A DNA stretch of 64,000 nucleotides, taken from contig NZ_LMUT01000012.1 in NCBI RefSeq assembly GCF_009765785.1, positions 306,150-370,149 on the forward strand, given 5' to 3'. Position 1 is the first letter of the stretch. Each line of letters starts with the position of its first letter. Below, one piece after another: positions 1-9,701 of the stretch. Source of the stretch: Granulicella sp. L46. GTDB lineage: Bacteria; Acidobacteriota; Terriglobia; Terriglobales; Acidobacteriaceae. The position numbers were made by a program, and so were the translations under genes. The notes beneath the pieces were generated by a model. It saw only the letters and a program-made list of their open reading frames with translations. It was not told the origin of the DNA and made no database searches.

Positions 1-936
1 ATGTCGCTCAATAGTCGTAGAGTCGGAGTAACACTTTGCTCAACCTTGATGGCGGTGACGATTGTTCTTGTTGCCTGCAAGAAGGCGCCTTCGTACGAAA
101 CATTTGCCTCTCCCGATGAAGCTGGCGATGCGCTCCAGCAAGCGGCCAAGTCAGGCGATCAAAACCAGGTGTTGGCAGTTTTCGGCCCTCAAGCAAAGAA
201 CGTCATTTTCTCAGGAGATGCCACTCAGGACAAGGCCGCGACAGATGCCTACGTTCAGGCCTACGGGACGATGCACCGTTGGCGCAAGATGCCTGACGGC
301 ACTCAGCTACTGTTGGTGGGAGCTGACAATTTTGCATTCCCTATCCCGCTCAGGAAGACCAGCGACGGAAAATGGTTCTTCGATGCTGGAGCTGGAGAAG
401 AGGAGATCTTGAGGCGTCGTATCGGGCGAAATGAGCTTGCAGTAATTGACGTCTGTTACGCGATCGCAGATGCGCAGGCCGAGTACTACTCCCAACCTCG
501 AAATGGCGATAGCACACAACAGTTCGCGCCGAGGTTCCTAAGTGATCCGGGTAAGCAAAACGGATTGTATTGGGAGACGTCGCAAGGTCAGCCTCCCAGC
601 CCGCTCGGTCCGCTCGTGGCCCTTGCGACCCACGAAGGATATAACGCCAAGCCGGATGCGCACTTGCCTTTCCACGGCTACTACTTCAAGATGCTGAACA
701 GCCAGGGCAGCAACGCCCCTGGCGGCGCAAAAGACTACCTGGTCAACGGGAAGATGGCGGGCGGGTATGCGTTCATCGCTTATCCTTCCAATTACGGCAA
801 CTCGGGAGTGATGACCTTCATCATCAACCAGGATGATGTGCTACTTCAAAAAGACCTTGGCAAGACAACCACCCAGACTGCAGAGGCAATCACCGCGTTT
901 GATCCCGACAAGAGCTGGAGTGTTGTCACTGATTAA
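1..936 (+). CDS. DUF2950 family lipoprotein
   Basis: This is a 311-residue exported protein of unknown function. Residues 1-26 look like a lipoprotein signal peptide with the lipobox LVAC, so Cys26 should be lipidated and the protein should sit in the cell envelope. The body matches what I remember of DUF2950: an N-terminal stretch resembling FASPDEAGDALQQAAKSGD, and C-terminal motifs such as FHGYYFKML, APGGAKDYLVNGKM and GVMTFIINQDD. The ATG is the first base of the window. The signal peptide makes this start credible, but an in-frame start further upstream cannot be excluded. It faces the minus-strand amidase gene across 134 bases, so it is not in that operon. Confidence 0.8.
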   Translation: MSLNSRRVGVTLCSTLMAVTIVLVACKKAPSYETFASPDEAGDALQQAAKSGDQNQVLAVFGPQAKNVIFSGDATQDKAATDAYVQAYGTMHRWRKMPDGTQLLLVGADNFAFPIPLRKTSDGKWFFDAGAGEEEILRRRIGRNELAVIDVCYAIADAQAEYYSQPRNGDSTQQFAPRFLSDPGKQNGLYWETSQGQPPSPLGPLVALATHEGYNAKPDAHLPFHGYYFKMLNSQGSNAPGGAKDYLVNGKMAGGYAFIAYPSNYGNSGVMTFIINQDDVLLQKDLGKTTTQTAEAITAFDPDKSWSVVTD

Positions 937-1070
937 TTAATTGTCAAAAAACTTAGCGCCGGATCTTCCGATCGCAGGAGCGCGGAAGATTGGGCGTTGT
1001 TGTGCGGAAGGCATCAGCCGGCTCCGGTAGTCCTTGACTAATCTTGAGAGCCTTGCGTACAACTCTCTGC

Positions 1071-2495
1071 TTAGGGGTACTGCGCGGGCGGTGCTACGTA
1101 ACCAAAATCCTCTTCAAGGATGCTGGCAATCCCGAGCACGTCTTCATCGCCATAAGGGCGTCCAGCTAGCTGCAGGCCGATCGGAAGGCCCTCGGCTGAG
1201 CGGCTGATCGGAACGACCGCGGCAGGAGCGCCGAGCAGATTGAACCACTGGGTAAAGCGCATGGCATCAAGGTAGGCGAGCGACCGCGCTGTACCGTTTG
1301 CATCATGCAATGTCCAGTTGCGTTCGCCGTGACGGAACGCGGGGATCGAGCAGACGGGGCTTAACAGGATAGGGAAATCGCGCATTTCCACGAGCAATTG
1401 CGATCGAACGATATTGGTCTCGCGCCAGGCACCGAGCAGTTCGTCCGCCGCTAGCGGTGCGTGCGCGCGGGCGGTCGAGAGGAAGTCAAGAAATGTAGGA
1501 CTGAGGTCGGACTCGCGGCCGCGGCCCAATGGTTCCAGTAACAGGGCGCCGCAACGGACAAAGTAGGTGTACCAGAGTTCCCGCGCCCGCTCGAGAGAAG
1601 GCGGCCGAAACGCCTCGACGTGAAAGCCGTGGCGACGCAGCGAGTGCACAGCATCCTGCACAGCCTGCCGGGTTTCCGCCGTGACTGGAACCAGGCCGTC
1701 GTCTTCGAAGTAGCCGATGCGGATTGTCTTGAGAGCCTCCGCAGTAGACGGTCGGTAGGGAACGGGCGCGGCGACGGGGTCGATGTCGAGTGCACCGGAG
1801 ACTACGCGGAACAGCAACGTGACATCAGCCATCGTCCGCGCCATCGGCCCAATGGTGCCGAGAAGGGCAAACGGTCCCAGGGTGTCAGGTAGATGGCCAG
1901 CCGTAGGAATGCGGCCGGGTGTTGGTTTCATCGCGCAGATGCCGGTGAAGTGAGCAGGCTCGCGAACCGACCCACCACCGTCCGAGCCAAGCCCCCCCGC
2001 AGAGAGCCCGGCTGCGATCGCTGCGGACTCTCCGCCACTCGAGCCGCCCGCGGTGCGCGTAAGATCCCACGGGTTGGACGTGCGACCATACAGGCGATTG
2101 TCGGTCTCGTAGGCCATCAAAAACTCAGGACAATTTGTCGTCCCGAGAATCAGCGCTCCCGCCTTGCGTAGACGCGTGACGGTCTCAGCATCACTCGTTG
2201 GACGACGCCCTTGATTGAAGAGACTGCCGGTCTCGCACAGACGTCCTACGACTGAGATGGAACTCTTCACTGTGAGCGGAAGGCCATGAAGCGGACCGCG
2301 CGGTGCTGTCGATTGATCGAGCATTATCGCCTGCCGGCGAATCTCGTCCGGATCAAAGTCGACCAAGGCGTTCAGCTGAGGATTCAGCTGCTCGATGCGT
2401 TCAATGTGCAGCTCAGCGAGCTCGAAAGCGGATATTTTCTGTGCTGCCAGCAGGGCAACGAGATCGACGGCGGGTTGAGTGAGAAGATCGCTCAA
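1071..2495 (-). CDS. Amidase signature family hydrolase
   Basis: This is a 474-residue amidase-signature enzyme (amide hydrolysis by a Ser-cisSer-Lys triad). The Lys lies in LTVKSS, the cis-Ser in the Gly/Ser-rich AGGSSGGESAA, and the nucleophile region reads GSDGGGSVREPAHFTG, where many family members have GSDTGGSIR. The substrate cannot be told from sequence; GatA-like tRNA transamidation is unlikely because no gatB or gatC is nearby. I chose a TTG start at 2495. It has an AGGAAG ribosome site six bases upstream that overlaps the TAG stop of the preceding gene, which suggests coupled translation. An ATG at 2543 is an alternative that would overlap the upstream gene. It is the last gene of the minus-strand run that begins near 9517. 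Confidence 0.85.
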   Translation of the reverse strand: MSDLLTQPAVDLVALLAAQKISAFELAELHIERIEQLNPQLNALVDFDPDEIRRQAIMLDQSTAPRGPLHGLPLTVKSSISVVGRLCETGSLFNQGRRPTSDAETVTRLRKAGALILGTTNCPEFLMAYETDNRLYGRTSNPWDLTRTAGGSSGGESAAIAAGLSAGGLGSDGGGSVREPAHFTGICAMKPTPGRIPTAGHLPDTLGPFALLGTIGPMARTMADVTLLFRVVSGALDIDPVAAPVPYRPSTAEALKTIRIGYFEDDGLVPVTAETRQAVQDAVHSLRRHGFHVEAFRPPSLERARELWYTYFVRCGALLLEPLGRGRESDLSPTFLDFLSTARAHAPLAADELLGAWRETNIVRSQLLVEMRDFPILLSPVCSIPAFRHGERNWTLHDANGTARSLAYLDAMRFTQWFNLLGAPAAVVPISRSAEGLPIGLQLAGRPYGDEDVLGIASILEEDFGYVAPPAQYP

Positions 2496-2505
2496 GTCAG
2501 GCTTC

Positions 2506-5500
2506 CTATGGTTGGGCTTGCAGCGTCGACGTATGAGGAACATAGTCGAACTTGAACGAGCGATCCACGGTACCAGACTCAAAGCGAGTGTTGTACTCGA
2601 GCTGATAGGCCGTGTGGGCAGCATCCGTTGGGTAGTGCTCGGTTGCAGGATAGGGATAGCTGCTCATGCCGTGAAAGGGCAGGCTGCCGACGCTGAAAGG
2701 CCTCGCCTCGTAGAAGTCCATGTCTTTCACAAAGCCATTCGCATAGAAGAAGTAGTCGCGCGACCAACCCTTCGGCAGCGCGGGGAGAGCGACTGCCTTG
2801 AACTCCAGGTCCATATCCTCGCCAGTGCCGAAGATCACGAACTCGTCGTCAATCGCGTGCAGCAGCGGAGTCACGTCGCCGTATCGCGTATAAGCCCCGC
2901 GATGAGGAACGAAGGGTCCAGTGGCGCTCATGCGCTGATAGTTGTAGGTGAGGTCGCCGGGCGTGCGCCCATCAAGCTGCTGGGGATATCCGCGGAAAGC
3001 CAGCGTGGCATGGGCAAGCGGAAGCTCCGTGGTGTGCGTTGCCAAAACCGCGTTATCAGGCTGCTGTTGTGGTGAGGCTTCGTTGTCGATCAGCACCTGG
3101 TCCCAATAGATTTGCAGGTTGGTAGTGATGCGCAGACGCGTCACTCCCTCGGGAAGCTTACCCGTGAGATTGACCGTAACAGTGCGAGGCAGGCCGGCAG
3201 GGAAGCCCATGTCGGCAACTACCTTCCGCCAGGAACCATCCGGCATTTGCGCCTCAATATACGGCGGAACGGGCGAGAGACCAGCCTGCCAGGCTGAGTA
3301 CATGGAACTAGCCGAGAAGTATTCGATGAACCCATGCAACAGAAGGCGCAGAGGAAGCTGCGGCGACCACGCTCCAATGTCGATGGTCAGCGAATGAAGA
3401 TTAGCAAAGCCGGCAAACGGAAGATTGGTGAAATCGCGAACGTAGTTCCGTCTCTCCCGATCGCCGATGTCGCGCTGGCTGAGCACGTCCAGCACGCTGT
3501 TGCCGTGATCGTCCCAAGCGCCAGCGAGCGGACGCGGGACAGCGGCAACGATCGTCTTTGCTTTGGCGAACGGGGGCTCAGAGAGAAAGCCTTCGTTGGG
3601 GAAGACCGCCGTGCCGGAGGGGTGATCGATGGCAACCAGCCGAACCTGGTCCACAAAGTTGACCTCCTCCATGGGCTCGCCAAAGCGGAGACTAAATAGC
3701 CCGTTGTGTTCCTGTAGCTGATCACCGTCCACCTTGATCCATTCGTCAGGGTCCGGAATATTTGTGTGCGTAGGCGACACCCAGTGACCGATCACCGCCG
3801 CGCCGATCACATCTGCGACGAAGTTGTAGCGGCTTCCGTTCCACGCGAAAAGCGTTGGGCATGAACTACCGCGGCGATCGAGTTCGGTGATGGGATGCAT
3901 GTCGCTCGCCGCGACGTCAATCTCATCCTGCGGAACCCCGGTGGGCCATAGCAGGCGCACAAGGTCTGCCTTGTCTGCGCTGCCAAGACCGGCGAGAATC
4001 TCGCGTTGGCCCGTGTCCTCCCACTTCTGCCAGAGCCCGTTCGCGAAGACCTGGACCTTCGTACCGATGCCGCTCTTATTGTCCGCACCGCCGTGCAGCA
4101 CAATGTGCAGCGAGTGGTTACGGTTGCCTCCAACATTCGCTAACAGCACGCTCGAGCCGTCGGAATCGGTAACAATCAGGTCTGCCGCGCCTGTGCGATT
4201 CACGTCGCCCGCTAGCAATGAGTTCGGTGAGTGAAGATGGAGTTCGTTCAGCTTGAGTTGTGCGCTGACATCCACAAAGCCAGCGGGGCCAAGGTTGCGC
4301 AGCACCCGAAGTTCAGGCCCGCGCCGCGTCTGGACCAGTGCCGCGATATCAATCCAACCGTCATTGTCGAAGTCAATCGGGATCGCTGCCGTGGCACTGA
4401 GAATGCCGTTCATGGGCAACAACACACGTTCGAAGTTTTTCCCATCGACGTTTCGCCAAAGCGTTACGCCCGGTTCGCCGGAGTGCGAGAGAAGTACATC
4501 CATCCATCCATCTTTATTGAAGTCCAGCGTTACCACCGAGACGGTGGGTGGCAGGTTCGCCGAATACAGTGGCGAAGAACCAAATGGTCCTTCGCGATTA
4601 TTCGCGAAGAAAGTCGGAGCGTTCGTCTTGCCCGCTACCAGCAGATCCACGGCGCGATCGTTATTGAGGTCGGAAAGAATTGCCGCAGTTGTGGAAGCAG
4701 TTCCTTCAAGGCCGGTCGACTTTGTCCAGTCGGTAAAAGTCTTGTTACCGTTATTGCGCCAAAGCGTGTTGGGCGAAGCATGTGAGGCCGTCGGCGACCC
4801 AGTAATGAAAAGATCAAGATCCCCATCATGATCGTAGTCGACGAACATCAGGCTGGTCGGGTGACTTGTAGCAGTGATGTCGGAGGCGGCGGTGGCATCT
4901 TCAAAGCTCCCTTTGCCAAGATTGCGATAAAGCGCGATACGATCCTGCCCATCCGGGCTAGTCACCGCCAGAGCCAGGTCCGGAAGCCCGTCGTTGTCAA
5001 AATCCCCGACTGCGCACGCGAGACCAGTGCCAGCAAGGTGAATGCCCGTGACGGAGGAGGGAACCGCCGAAAATCGAGTCGAGCCCACGCGGTCATACAC
5101 GCGGATGGCATCCTCACCTTTGCCCATCAGGATAAGCGCTGGTTCGGTGTCGGACGACAGATCGATGAGACACGCTGAACCGCTCATACCGGTCGTCGCC
5201 GGAGTCGCGGGAGGCGAGCGCCACGACTCGCTGAACGCGACAGGGATCATAGGTTCAACGCGGGTGGGCGCCAACGCGGCATCTTCTACGCGCGCGTACA
5301 TTCCTTCCTCTCCATAGTTGTGCGAGAGCGGCGCTCCGAGCTTGGCGGAGCTTATATGTTGAAAGCGCGCTAGAGCCTGCTGGGCGCCAGCCGTATCCCC
5401 CTCGCGACGAAGCACGCGTGCAAGACCGAACAACGCGGAAGCATGATGCGGATCCAGCTCAAGCGCCTTCTGATACTCCACCTTCGCGGCGGGAAGATTA

Positions 5501-5979
5501 TTCAACTCGAAGTCGACCGACGCAATCATGTAGTGCGTGTCAGGATCGCCAGGCCTAAGCGCCGCAACCTTCTGAAAGGCCTCCAGCGACTTCTCGGGGT
5601 GATTCTCGTTGCGATAGAGCAAGCCAAGGGCGTACCAGATGTGAGGGTCTTTCGGATCCGCGATGGCCGCCGCCTCAAGCAGCCTCTCCGCCTCCGGAAG
5701 TTTTTGCAGATACATCAGCGCGATGCCTTCATTCACCTCGGCCAGGGTAAGGCTCGGATCGGCCTTAGCTGCTGCAGCGAAGGTGCTGACTGCGCGATCG
5801 AGGAACTGTTGGCCCACCAGCGCCGTTCCGAGATTGTTGAGGCGCGCCGCCTCGATCGCTGAGGACTGCTGCTGGGCGCGGAGCCCCGGAGACAAAGCCA
5901 CTGACATGACCACCAAGCCGAGGCCCAGGCGCCGTGTGGCCCGTGTTGCCATGTTCCGTACATCGAAGAAGAAAGGCAT
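2506..5979 (-). CDS. Large secreted TPR / FG-GAP (VCBS) repeat protein
   Basis: This 1157-residue exported protein starts with a signal peptide (hydrophobic core GLGLVVMSVALSPGLRA). Residues about 40-210 are TPR repeats. About 260-620 hold FG-GAP/VCBS beta-propeller repeats with calcium-type loops such as DFDNDGLPDLALA, DYDHDGDLDLF and DFNKDGWMDVLL. About 620-700 resemble an ASPIC/UnbV segment. The last 450 residues are a conserved-looking region I cannot name. Related proteins are recurrent in Acidobacteriota and have no settled function; extracellular or surface binding is the usual inference. The coding start may be the ATG at 5952 (MATRATRRLG), which gives a more typical signal peptide. 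It lies between a nucleotide-sugar cluster and an amidase gene, 45 bases downstream of the aminotransferase. Confidence 0.8.
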   Translation of the reverse strand: MPFFFDVRNMATRATRRLGLGLVVMSVALSPGLRAQQQSSAIEAARLNNLGTALVGQQFLDRAVSTFAAAAKADPSLTLAEVNEGIALMYLQKLPEAERLLEAAAIADPKDPHIWYALGLLYRNENHPEKSLEAFQKVAALRPGDPDTHYMIASVDFELNNLPAAKVEYQKALELDPHHASALFGLARVLRREGDTAGAQQALARFQHISSAKLGAPLSHNYGEEGMYARVEDAALAPTRVEPMIPVAFSESWRSPPATPATTGMSGSACLIDLSSDTEPALILMGKGEDAIRVYDRVGSTRFSAVPSSVTGIHLAGTGLACAVGDFDNDGLPDLALAVTSPDGQDRIALYRNLGKGSFEDATAASDITATSHPTSLMFVDYDHDGDLDLFITGSPTASHASPNTLWRNNGNKTFTDWTKSTGLEGTASTTAAILSDLNNDRAVDLLVAGKTNAPTFFANNREGPFGSSPLYSANLPPTVSVVTLDFNKDGWMDVLLSHSGEPGVTLWRNVDGKNFERVLLPMNGILSATAAIPIDFDNDGWIDIAALVQTRRGPELRVLRNLGPAGFVDVSAQLKLNELHLHSPNSLLAGDVNRTGAADLIVTDSDGSSVLLANVGGNRNHSLHIVLHGGADNKSGIGTKVQVFANGLWQKWEDTGQREILAGLGSADKADLVRLLWPTGVPQDEIDVAASDMHPITELDRRGSSCPTLFAWNGSRYNFVADVIGAAVIGHWVSPTHTNIPDPDEWIKVDGDQLQEHNGLFSLRFGEPMEEVNFVDQVRLVAIDHPSGTAVFPNEGFLSEPPFAKAKTIVAAVPRPLAGAWDDHGNSVLDVLSQRDIGDRERRNYVRDFTNLPFAGFANLHSLTIDIGAWSPQLPLRLLLHGFIEYFSASSMYSAWQAGLSPVPPYIEAQMPDGSWRKVVADMGFPAGLPRTVTVNLTGKLPEGVTRLRITTNLQIYWDQVLIDNEASPQQQPDNAVLATHTTELPLAHATLAFRGYPQQLDGRTPGDLTYNYQRMSATGPFVPHRGAYTRYGDVTPLLHAIDDEFVIFGTGEDMDLEFKAVALPALPKGWSRDYFFYANGFVKDMDFYEARPFSVGSLPFHGMSSYPYPATEHYPTDAAHTAYQLEYNTRFESGTVDRSFKFDYVPHTSTLQAQP

Positions 5980-6024
5980 GTTCGCTCGCGCTCGAGGTTA
6001 TTTGTTACTGAAAAGATCGGGTGA

Positions 6025-7152
6025 TTAAGATATACGCCTGACAGCCAGTTTCAGGGCGTCGCATACGGTTACGATCTGTGAATCGTTGATGCGATTGAAG
6101 AAGGGAAGGGCAATGGTGCGCAAGGCAACCGACTCGGTAACGGGAAGGTCCGCGGCAACGGGAACATCGGCGTATGCCGGCTGCAAATGAATGGGAGCGA
6201 AATATCGTCCGCAGCCGATGGCCGCCTGCTCGAGTTCCCGGATGACCAGTTCGCGATCCGCAGCAGTAAATTTATCCGCAAGACGGACTACATAGACGAA
6301 CCAGCTGATGCAGCAACCAGGCATTTCATCGATCGGAAGAATGAGGCGACGCTCCGCGCTTAGGTGCTGGCGATAGATGTGTGCGATCTCCTCGCGCCGG
6401 TCGAGGATCGCGGGCAGGCGTCTCATCTGGCCAATTCCCAGAGTGCACCCAATCTCGGACAGCCGATAGTTGTACCCAATCTCTGTATGTTGTAGCCAGC
6501 TGTCAGTCGGCGCGCGCCCTTGGTTGCGCAAGCTCCGCATGTGCGAAGCAAGGCCAGCGTCGCGCGTCACGATCATGCCGCCCTCGCCAGTCGTGATCTG
6601 CTTGTTGGGATAGAAGGCGAAGACGGCGATGTCGCCGAAGGACCCAATCGGCTGCGAATCAATGGTCGCGCCGAGAGCTTCGCAAGCATCTTCAATCAAC
6701 GCAAGATGGTGCCGCCCCGCGAGCGCAACTAGTGCAGGCATATTGGCTGGAATGCCGAAGGTGTGCACGGCAACGATAGCCCGTGTGCGAGAGTTGATCG
6801 CCCGCTCCACCGCGGCCGGCGACAGGTTAAGCGTGACGCTGTCAATGTCAGCAAACACAGGAGTCGCGCCAACATAACGAATGGCATTGGCGGCGGCGAT
6901 GAAAGTGAACGAGGGAACGATGACCTCGTCGCCCGCGCCGATCTCGAGTGCCAGCATCGCGAGGTGCAGGCCTGCGGTGCCCGAGCTTACGGCAACGGCA
7001 TGTTCGACCCCCGTCAGGAGCGTGAAGGCCGTTTCGAACTCGGCCAGACGCGGCCCCAGGCTGAGTTGTGGTGAGCGCAGCGTCGCAGCGACCGCTTCAA
7101 TTTCAGCTTCGGTAACATCCGGCGATGAGAGAGGAATCTTGGGCGAGTTCAT
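6025..7152 (-). CDS. DegT/DnrJ/EryC1/StrS family PLP-dependent sugar aminotransferase
   Basis: This 375-residue pyridoxal-phosphate enzyme transfers an amino group to a keto-sugar nucleotide. The family fold is clear: an early VSSGTAGLHLAMLAL phosphate-binding segment, EDACEALGA (the Asp that pairs with the PLP nitrogen), and FAFYPNKQITTGEGGM with the PLP-binding Lys. Length is normal for the family. Its ATG overlaps the TGA of the upstream epimerase gene by one base (TGATG), so the two are translationally coupled. With the neighbouring 4,6-dehydratase-like and 2-epimerase genes it fits the LegC or PseC step of a legionaminic or related amino-sugar pathway, but the exact sugar is inference. 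Confidence 0.88.
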   Translation of the reverse strand: MNSPKIPLSSPDVTEAEIEAVAATLRSPQLSLGPRLAEFETAFTLLTGVEHAVAVSSGTAGLHLAMLALEIGAGDEVIVPSFTFIAAANAIRYVGATPVFADIDSVTLNLSPAAVERAINSRTRAIVAVHTFGIPANMPALVALAGRHHLALIEDACEALGATIDSQPIGSFGDIAVFAFYPNKQITTGEGGMIVTRDAGLASHMRSLRNQGRAPTDSWLQHTEIGYNYRLSEIGCTLGIGQMRRLPAILDRREEIAHIYRQHLSAERRLILPIDEMPGCCISWFVYVVRLADKFTAADRELVIRELEQAAIGCGRYFAPIHLQPAYADVPVAADLPVTESVALRTIALPFFNRINDSQIVTVCDALKLAVRRIS

Positions 7153-8321
7153 CAGGATGGCCGAAGCTCCGCCGGAAGTGGCTGAGCACGCTTATGCAGC
7201 AAACCTTCAAGCGGTATCGAAGTAAGGACGCCCACGATTCGCTCGGCAGCGTGTCCATCGCCATAGATATTCTTCATGGACCGCAGGCTCTCGCGGAATG
7301 CAGGCTGCCGGGATCGGTCGACTTGCGCCCGGATGGACTCGACCGTCGCCTCCGCATCCAGGATGTTGGGATCGCGCTCGCGACCTTGCTGCCGCATCCC
7401 CACGTTCACCACGGGCAGCCCAAAGGACGCAGCCTCCATGATGCCGCTGCTGGAATTGCCCATCAGCACGCTAGCCTCGCGTAGAAGACTCCAATACGTA
7501 ATCGAAGCAAGGTTGATAAACAAATGCGCGTCAAGACGTGTAGCGCAGAAGGTTTGAATGCGAGCCATCAACTCATGGCTCCCTGCGTCGGCGTTGGGAT
7601 AGCAAAAGATAATCTGCCCGGAAAGACTTTCAAGCGCCGCAAAGACTGCATCCGCCTCGGCCGTCGTGTGCCTGAAAATCGTCACGGGGTGATACGCGAC
7701 AACGGTAACATCGTCCGCCAGCGAAAGCTCAAGAGCCTTCTCAAGTTCAGCGCGGGTGAGCAGCGTGCTGCGGCGAATGTGGTCCAGCGAGGGTGCGCCG
7801 GTCCGATGGACACGCCATGACTCCTCCCCCATGGATATGACCCGTGCCCGCGCCAAATCGGTCGACGTGAAATGAATGTGCGCCATCTTGGTGAGCGCAT
7901 TGCGGACAGCATCGTCAATGGCGCCCTCACTGATCTCGCCGCCTTCGATGTGTGCCACGGGGATCCGCAAAGTAAGTGCGACGCTCGCCGGTGCAAGCAT
8001 CTCGTAGCGATCCGCGATCAGCAGCAGCAGGTCCGGCCGCATCTGCGCCAGCGCGTCCGTCAGGCCAAGGATCGCTAGCCCGAGCGTCTTCGCCATACCA
8101 ACGTCGCTGTCGGAGCTGAGCAGGCATTCAATACGCGACGCAATCGGAAACCCGTCGCGCTCGATCTCGCCAACCGTGGCGCCGAACTCAGGCGAAAGAT
8201 GCGCCGCCAGCACGATCAACTTGAGGTCAACATCAGGGTGTGCTTCGAGATCTCTTAGCACCCAATAGAGATGGCCGTAATCGGCGCGCGAGGTCGTGAC
8301 AACCGCGATCGTGCGTCTCAT
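7152..8321 (-). CDS. neuC: NeuC/LegG-type UDP-N-acetylglucosamine 2-epimerase (hydrolysing)
   Basis: This 389-residue enzyme belongs to the NeuC/LegG branch of the UDP-GlcNAc 2-epimerase family, which releases ManNAc-type sugars from UDP-sugars by epimerisation and hydrolysis. Visible signatures are VVTTSRADYGHL at the N-terminus, IVLAAHLSPEFG, GDRYEML-like ADRYEMLAPA, HIEGGE, and the C-terminal nucleotide-binding MGNSSSGIMEAASFGLP. I chose the ATG at 8321, which overlaps the TGA of the dehydratase gene (ATGA). The frame stays open upstream to 8444, but that part is antisense-like and lacks family similarity. Products of this step normally feed a NeuB-type synthase with phosphoenolpyruvate; none is in the window. 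Confidence 0.87.
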   Translation of the reverse strand: MRRTIAVVTTSRADYGHLYWVLRDLEAHPDVDLKLIVLAAHLSPEFGATVGEIERDGFPIASRIECLLSSDSDVGMAKTLGLAILGLTDALAQMRPDLLLLIADRYEMLAPASVALTLRIPVAHIEGGEISEGAIDDAVRNALTKMAHIHFTSTDLARARVISMGEESWRVHRTGAPSLDHIRRSTLLTRAELEKALELSLADDVTVVAYHPVTIFRHTTAEADAVFAALESLSGQIIFCYPNADAGSHELMARIQTFCATRLDAHLFINLASITYWSLLREASVLMGNSSSGIMEAASFGLPVVNVGMRQQGRERDPNILDAEATVESIRAQVDRSRQPAFRESLRSMKNIYGDGHAAERIVGVLTSIPLEGLLHKRAQPLPAELRPS

Positions 8322-9517
8322 GCGCGTATCTCCGTTGCCAGCTCCAGAGCAGCCTGATCCTTGCTCGCTGCCATGATCAGGCTGCTGGGCTGGTACTCGG
8401 GTACAAGGGCCTTGATCCCCCGCAGCAGTTCCGGCAAGTCGCATTTATAGACAGCTCCGCGGAGCGTATCCAATGCAGCGTTCACGTCCGCCGCAGCAGG
8501 TATCGGTGTGTCGATGGCTTGCAGGCCCGAGCCACCGACCTTACCTTGGGAACTGACCGTCTCGCGGCTCGAAAGAAGCTGTTCGGAAAGCTTGTCGCCA
8601 GGTCGCAACCCCGTAAATTCGATAGACACCGGGCTTTGATGGAGCGAAATTAAATATCGCGCAAGATCGACGATGCGGACGGCAGGGCCGATGCGGGGAA
8701 GAAGCAGCTTCTTTGTGGATGCCACATCCAGCGTGTCGAACAGAGTTCGGACAGTTTCATCCAACGTGATGAAGTATCGCTCCGCATCGGGGTGCGTTAC
8801 GGTGACATGTCCACCCGACGCAATCTGCTCAAGAAATAGCGGAAGCACGCTACCCTGCGAGCCCATCACATTGCACAATCGCACCACTTTCATCCGGGTA
8901 GAGCCCGCCAGACTAAGAAGAATGAGCTCTGCAACGCGTTTGGACGCGCCCATGATGCTGCGCGGCTTAACCGCCTTATCCGTGGAGACGTGAATGATCT
9001 GCTCTACTTCGTGCGCGATGGCAGAATGCGCCAGGGCGTACGTGCCGAACACATTATTCTCGATGGCCGCAAACGGTTTCTGTTCCATCAATGGAACATG
9101 CTTCAGAGCTGCTGCATGGAAAATAATCTCGGGTCGATGCGCGGTCAGCGCACGATCGAGCGTATCGGAATTGCAGACGCTGCCGAGAAGGGAAATATGT
9201 TCCCGCGAACCCGCCTCATGAAGGCTGCGATCTACTTGGTAGAGCCCATTCTCCGAGCTGTCGAGAAGCACTAGGCTGGCTAGCCGAGACGCCGCCGCCG
9301 CATGCGACAGCGCCGATCCGATGGACCCCCCCGCCCCCGTGATCAGAACACGTCTTCCGGCCAAGGATCCCGATCCGAGCAGCCGCCAACTCGCCGGAGA
9401 ACTCGGTACGATCAGTTGCTCCCAGCAGGGCGACGAGTGATCGGAGGTTCCGGCATCGCGAAGATCCGTTGAAGCTGCAGAATTCATGTGTCTACAGTCT
9501 AGAGAATTTCTCGGCAT
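8318..9517 (-). CDS. Polysaccharide-biosynthesis SDR, UDP-N-acetylglucosamine 4,6-dehydratase-like
   Basis: This NAD(P)-binding extended SDR of up to 399 residues resembles the catalytic domain of FlaA1/PglF/CapD-type 4,6-dehydratases, without their N-terminal membrane segments. The nucleotide motif is ITGAGGSIGS. The catalytic stretch STDKAVKPRSIMGASKR has Met where classical SDRs have Tyr, a known hallmark of this dehydratase group. GLRPGDKLSEQLLS is the typical C-terminal motif. It would make the 4-keto-6-deoxy sugar used by the downstream aminotransferase. The start is uncertain: ATG at 9517 or ATG at 9487 (MNSAAST); neither has a strong ribosome site. It is first in the minus-strand run and diverges from the plus-strand cytochrome operon. 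Confidence 0.85.
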   Translation of the reverse strand: MPRNSLDCRHMNSAASTDLRDAGTSDHSSPCWEQLIVPSSPASWRLLGSGSLAGRRVLITGAGGSIGSALSHAAAASRLASLVLLDSSENGLYQVDRSLHEAGSREHISLLGSVCNSDTLDRALTAHRPEIIFHAAALKHVPLMEQKPFAAIENNVFGTYALAHSAIAHEVEQIIHVSTDKAVKPRSIMGASKRVAELILLSLAGSTRMKVVRLCNVMGSQGSVLPLFLEQIASGGHVTVTHPDAERYFITLDETVRTLFDTLDVASTKKLLLPRIGPAVRIVDLARYLISLHQSPVSIEFTGLRPGDKLSEQLLSSRETVSSQGKVGGSGLQAIDTPIPAAADVNAALDTLRGAVYKCDLPELLRGIKALVPEYQPSSLIMAASKDQAALELATEIRA

Positions 9518-9701
9518 CGGTCACAAACCGCCGATTTCTGCGTGCAACAGCCGTGGTCTCTCCATCGATCGGTGGATACGGACGCCCTTCAATAAGTCCA
9601 TTACACGCTGCGTTCAAGTTGGTATACCTAATACATCTCCCAACGATCAGAAGCTTGAAAGAGCGCGCCGGTTGGACTGTTCCGCGTGCGCGAAGGCCCT
9701 T

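Noticed and set aside
963-990. Inverted repeat ATCTTCCG / CGGAAGAT as a terminator between the first two genes
   Set aside because: Only 8 bp with a 12-base loop and no T-run on either side.
9518-9701. Promoters in the gap between the divergent sugar-nucleotide and cytochrome operons
   Set aside because: Weak TTACAC / TATACC-like matches only; not convincing enough to annotate.
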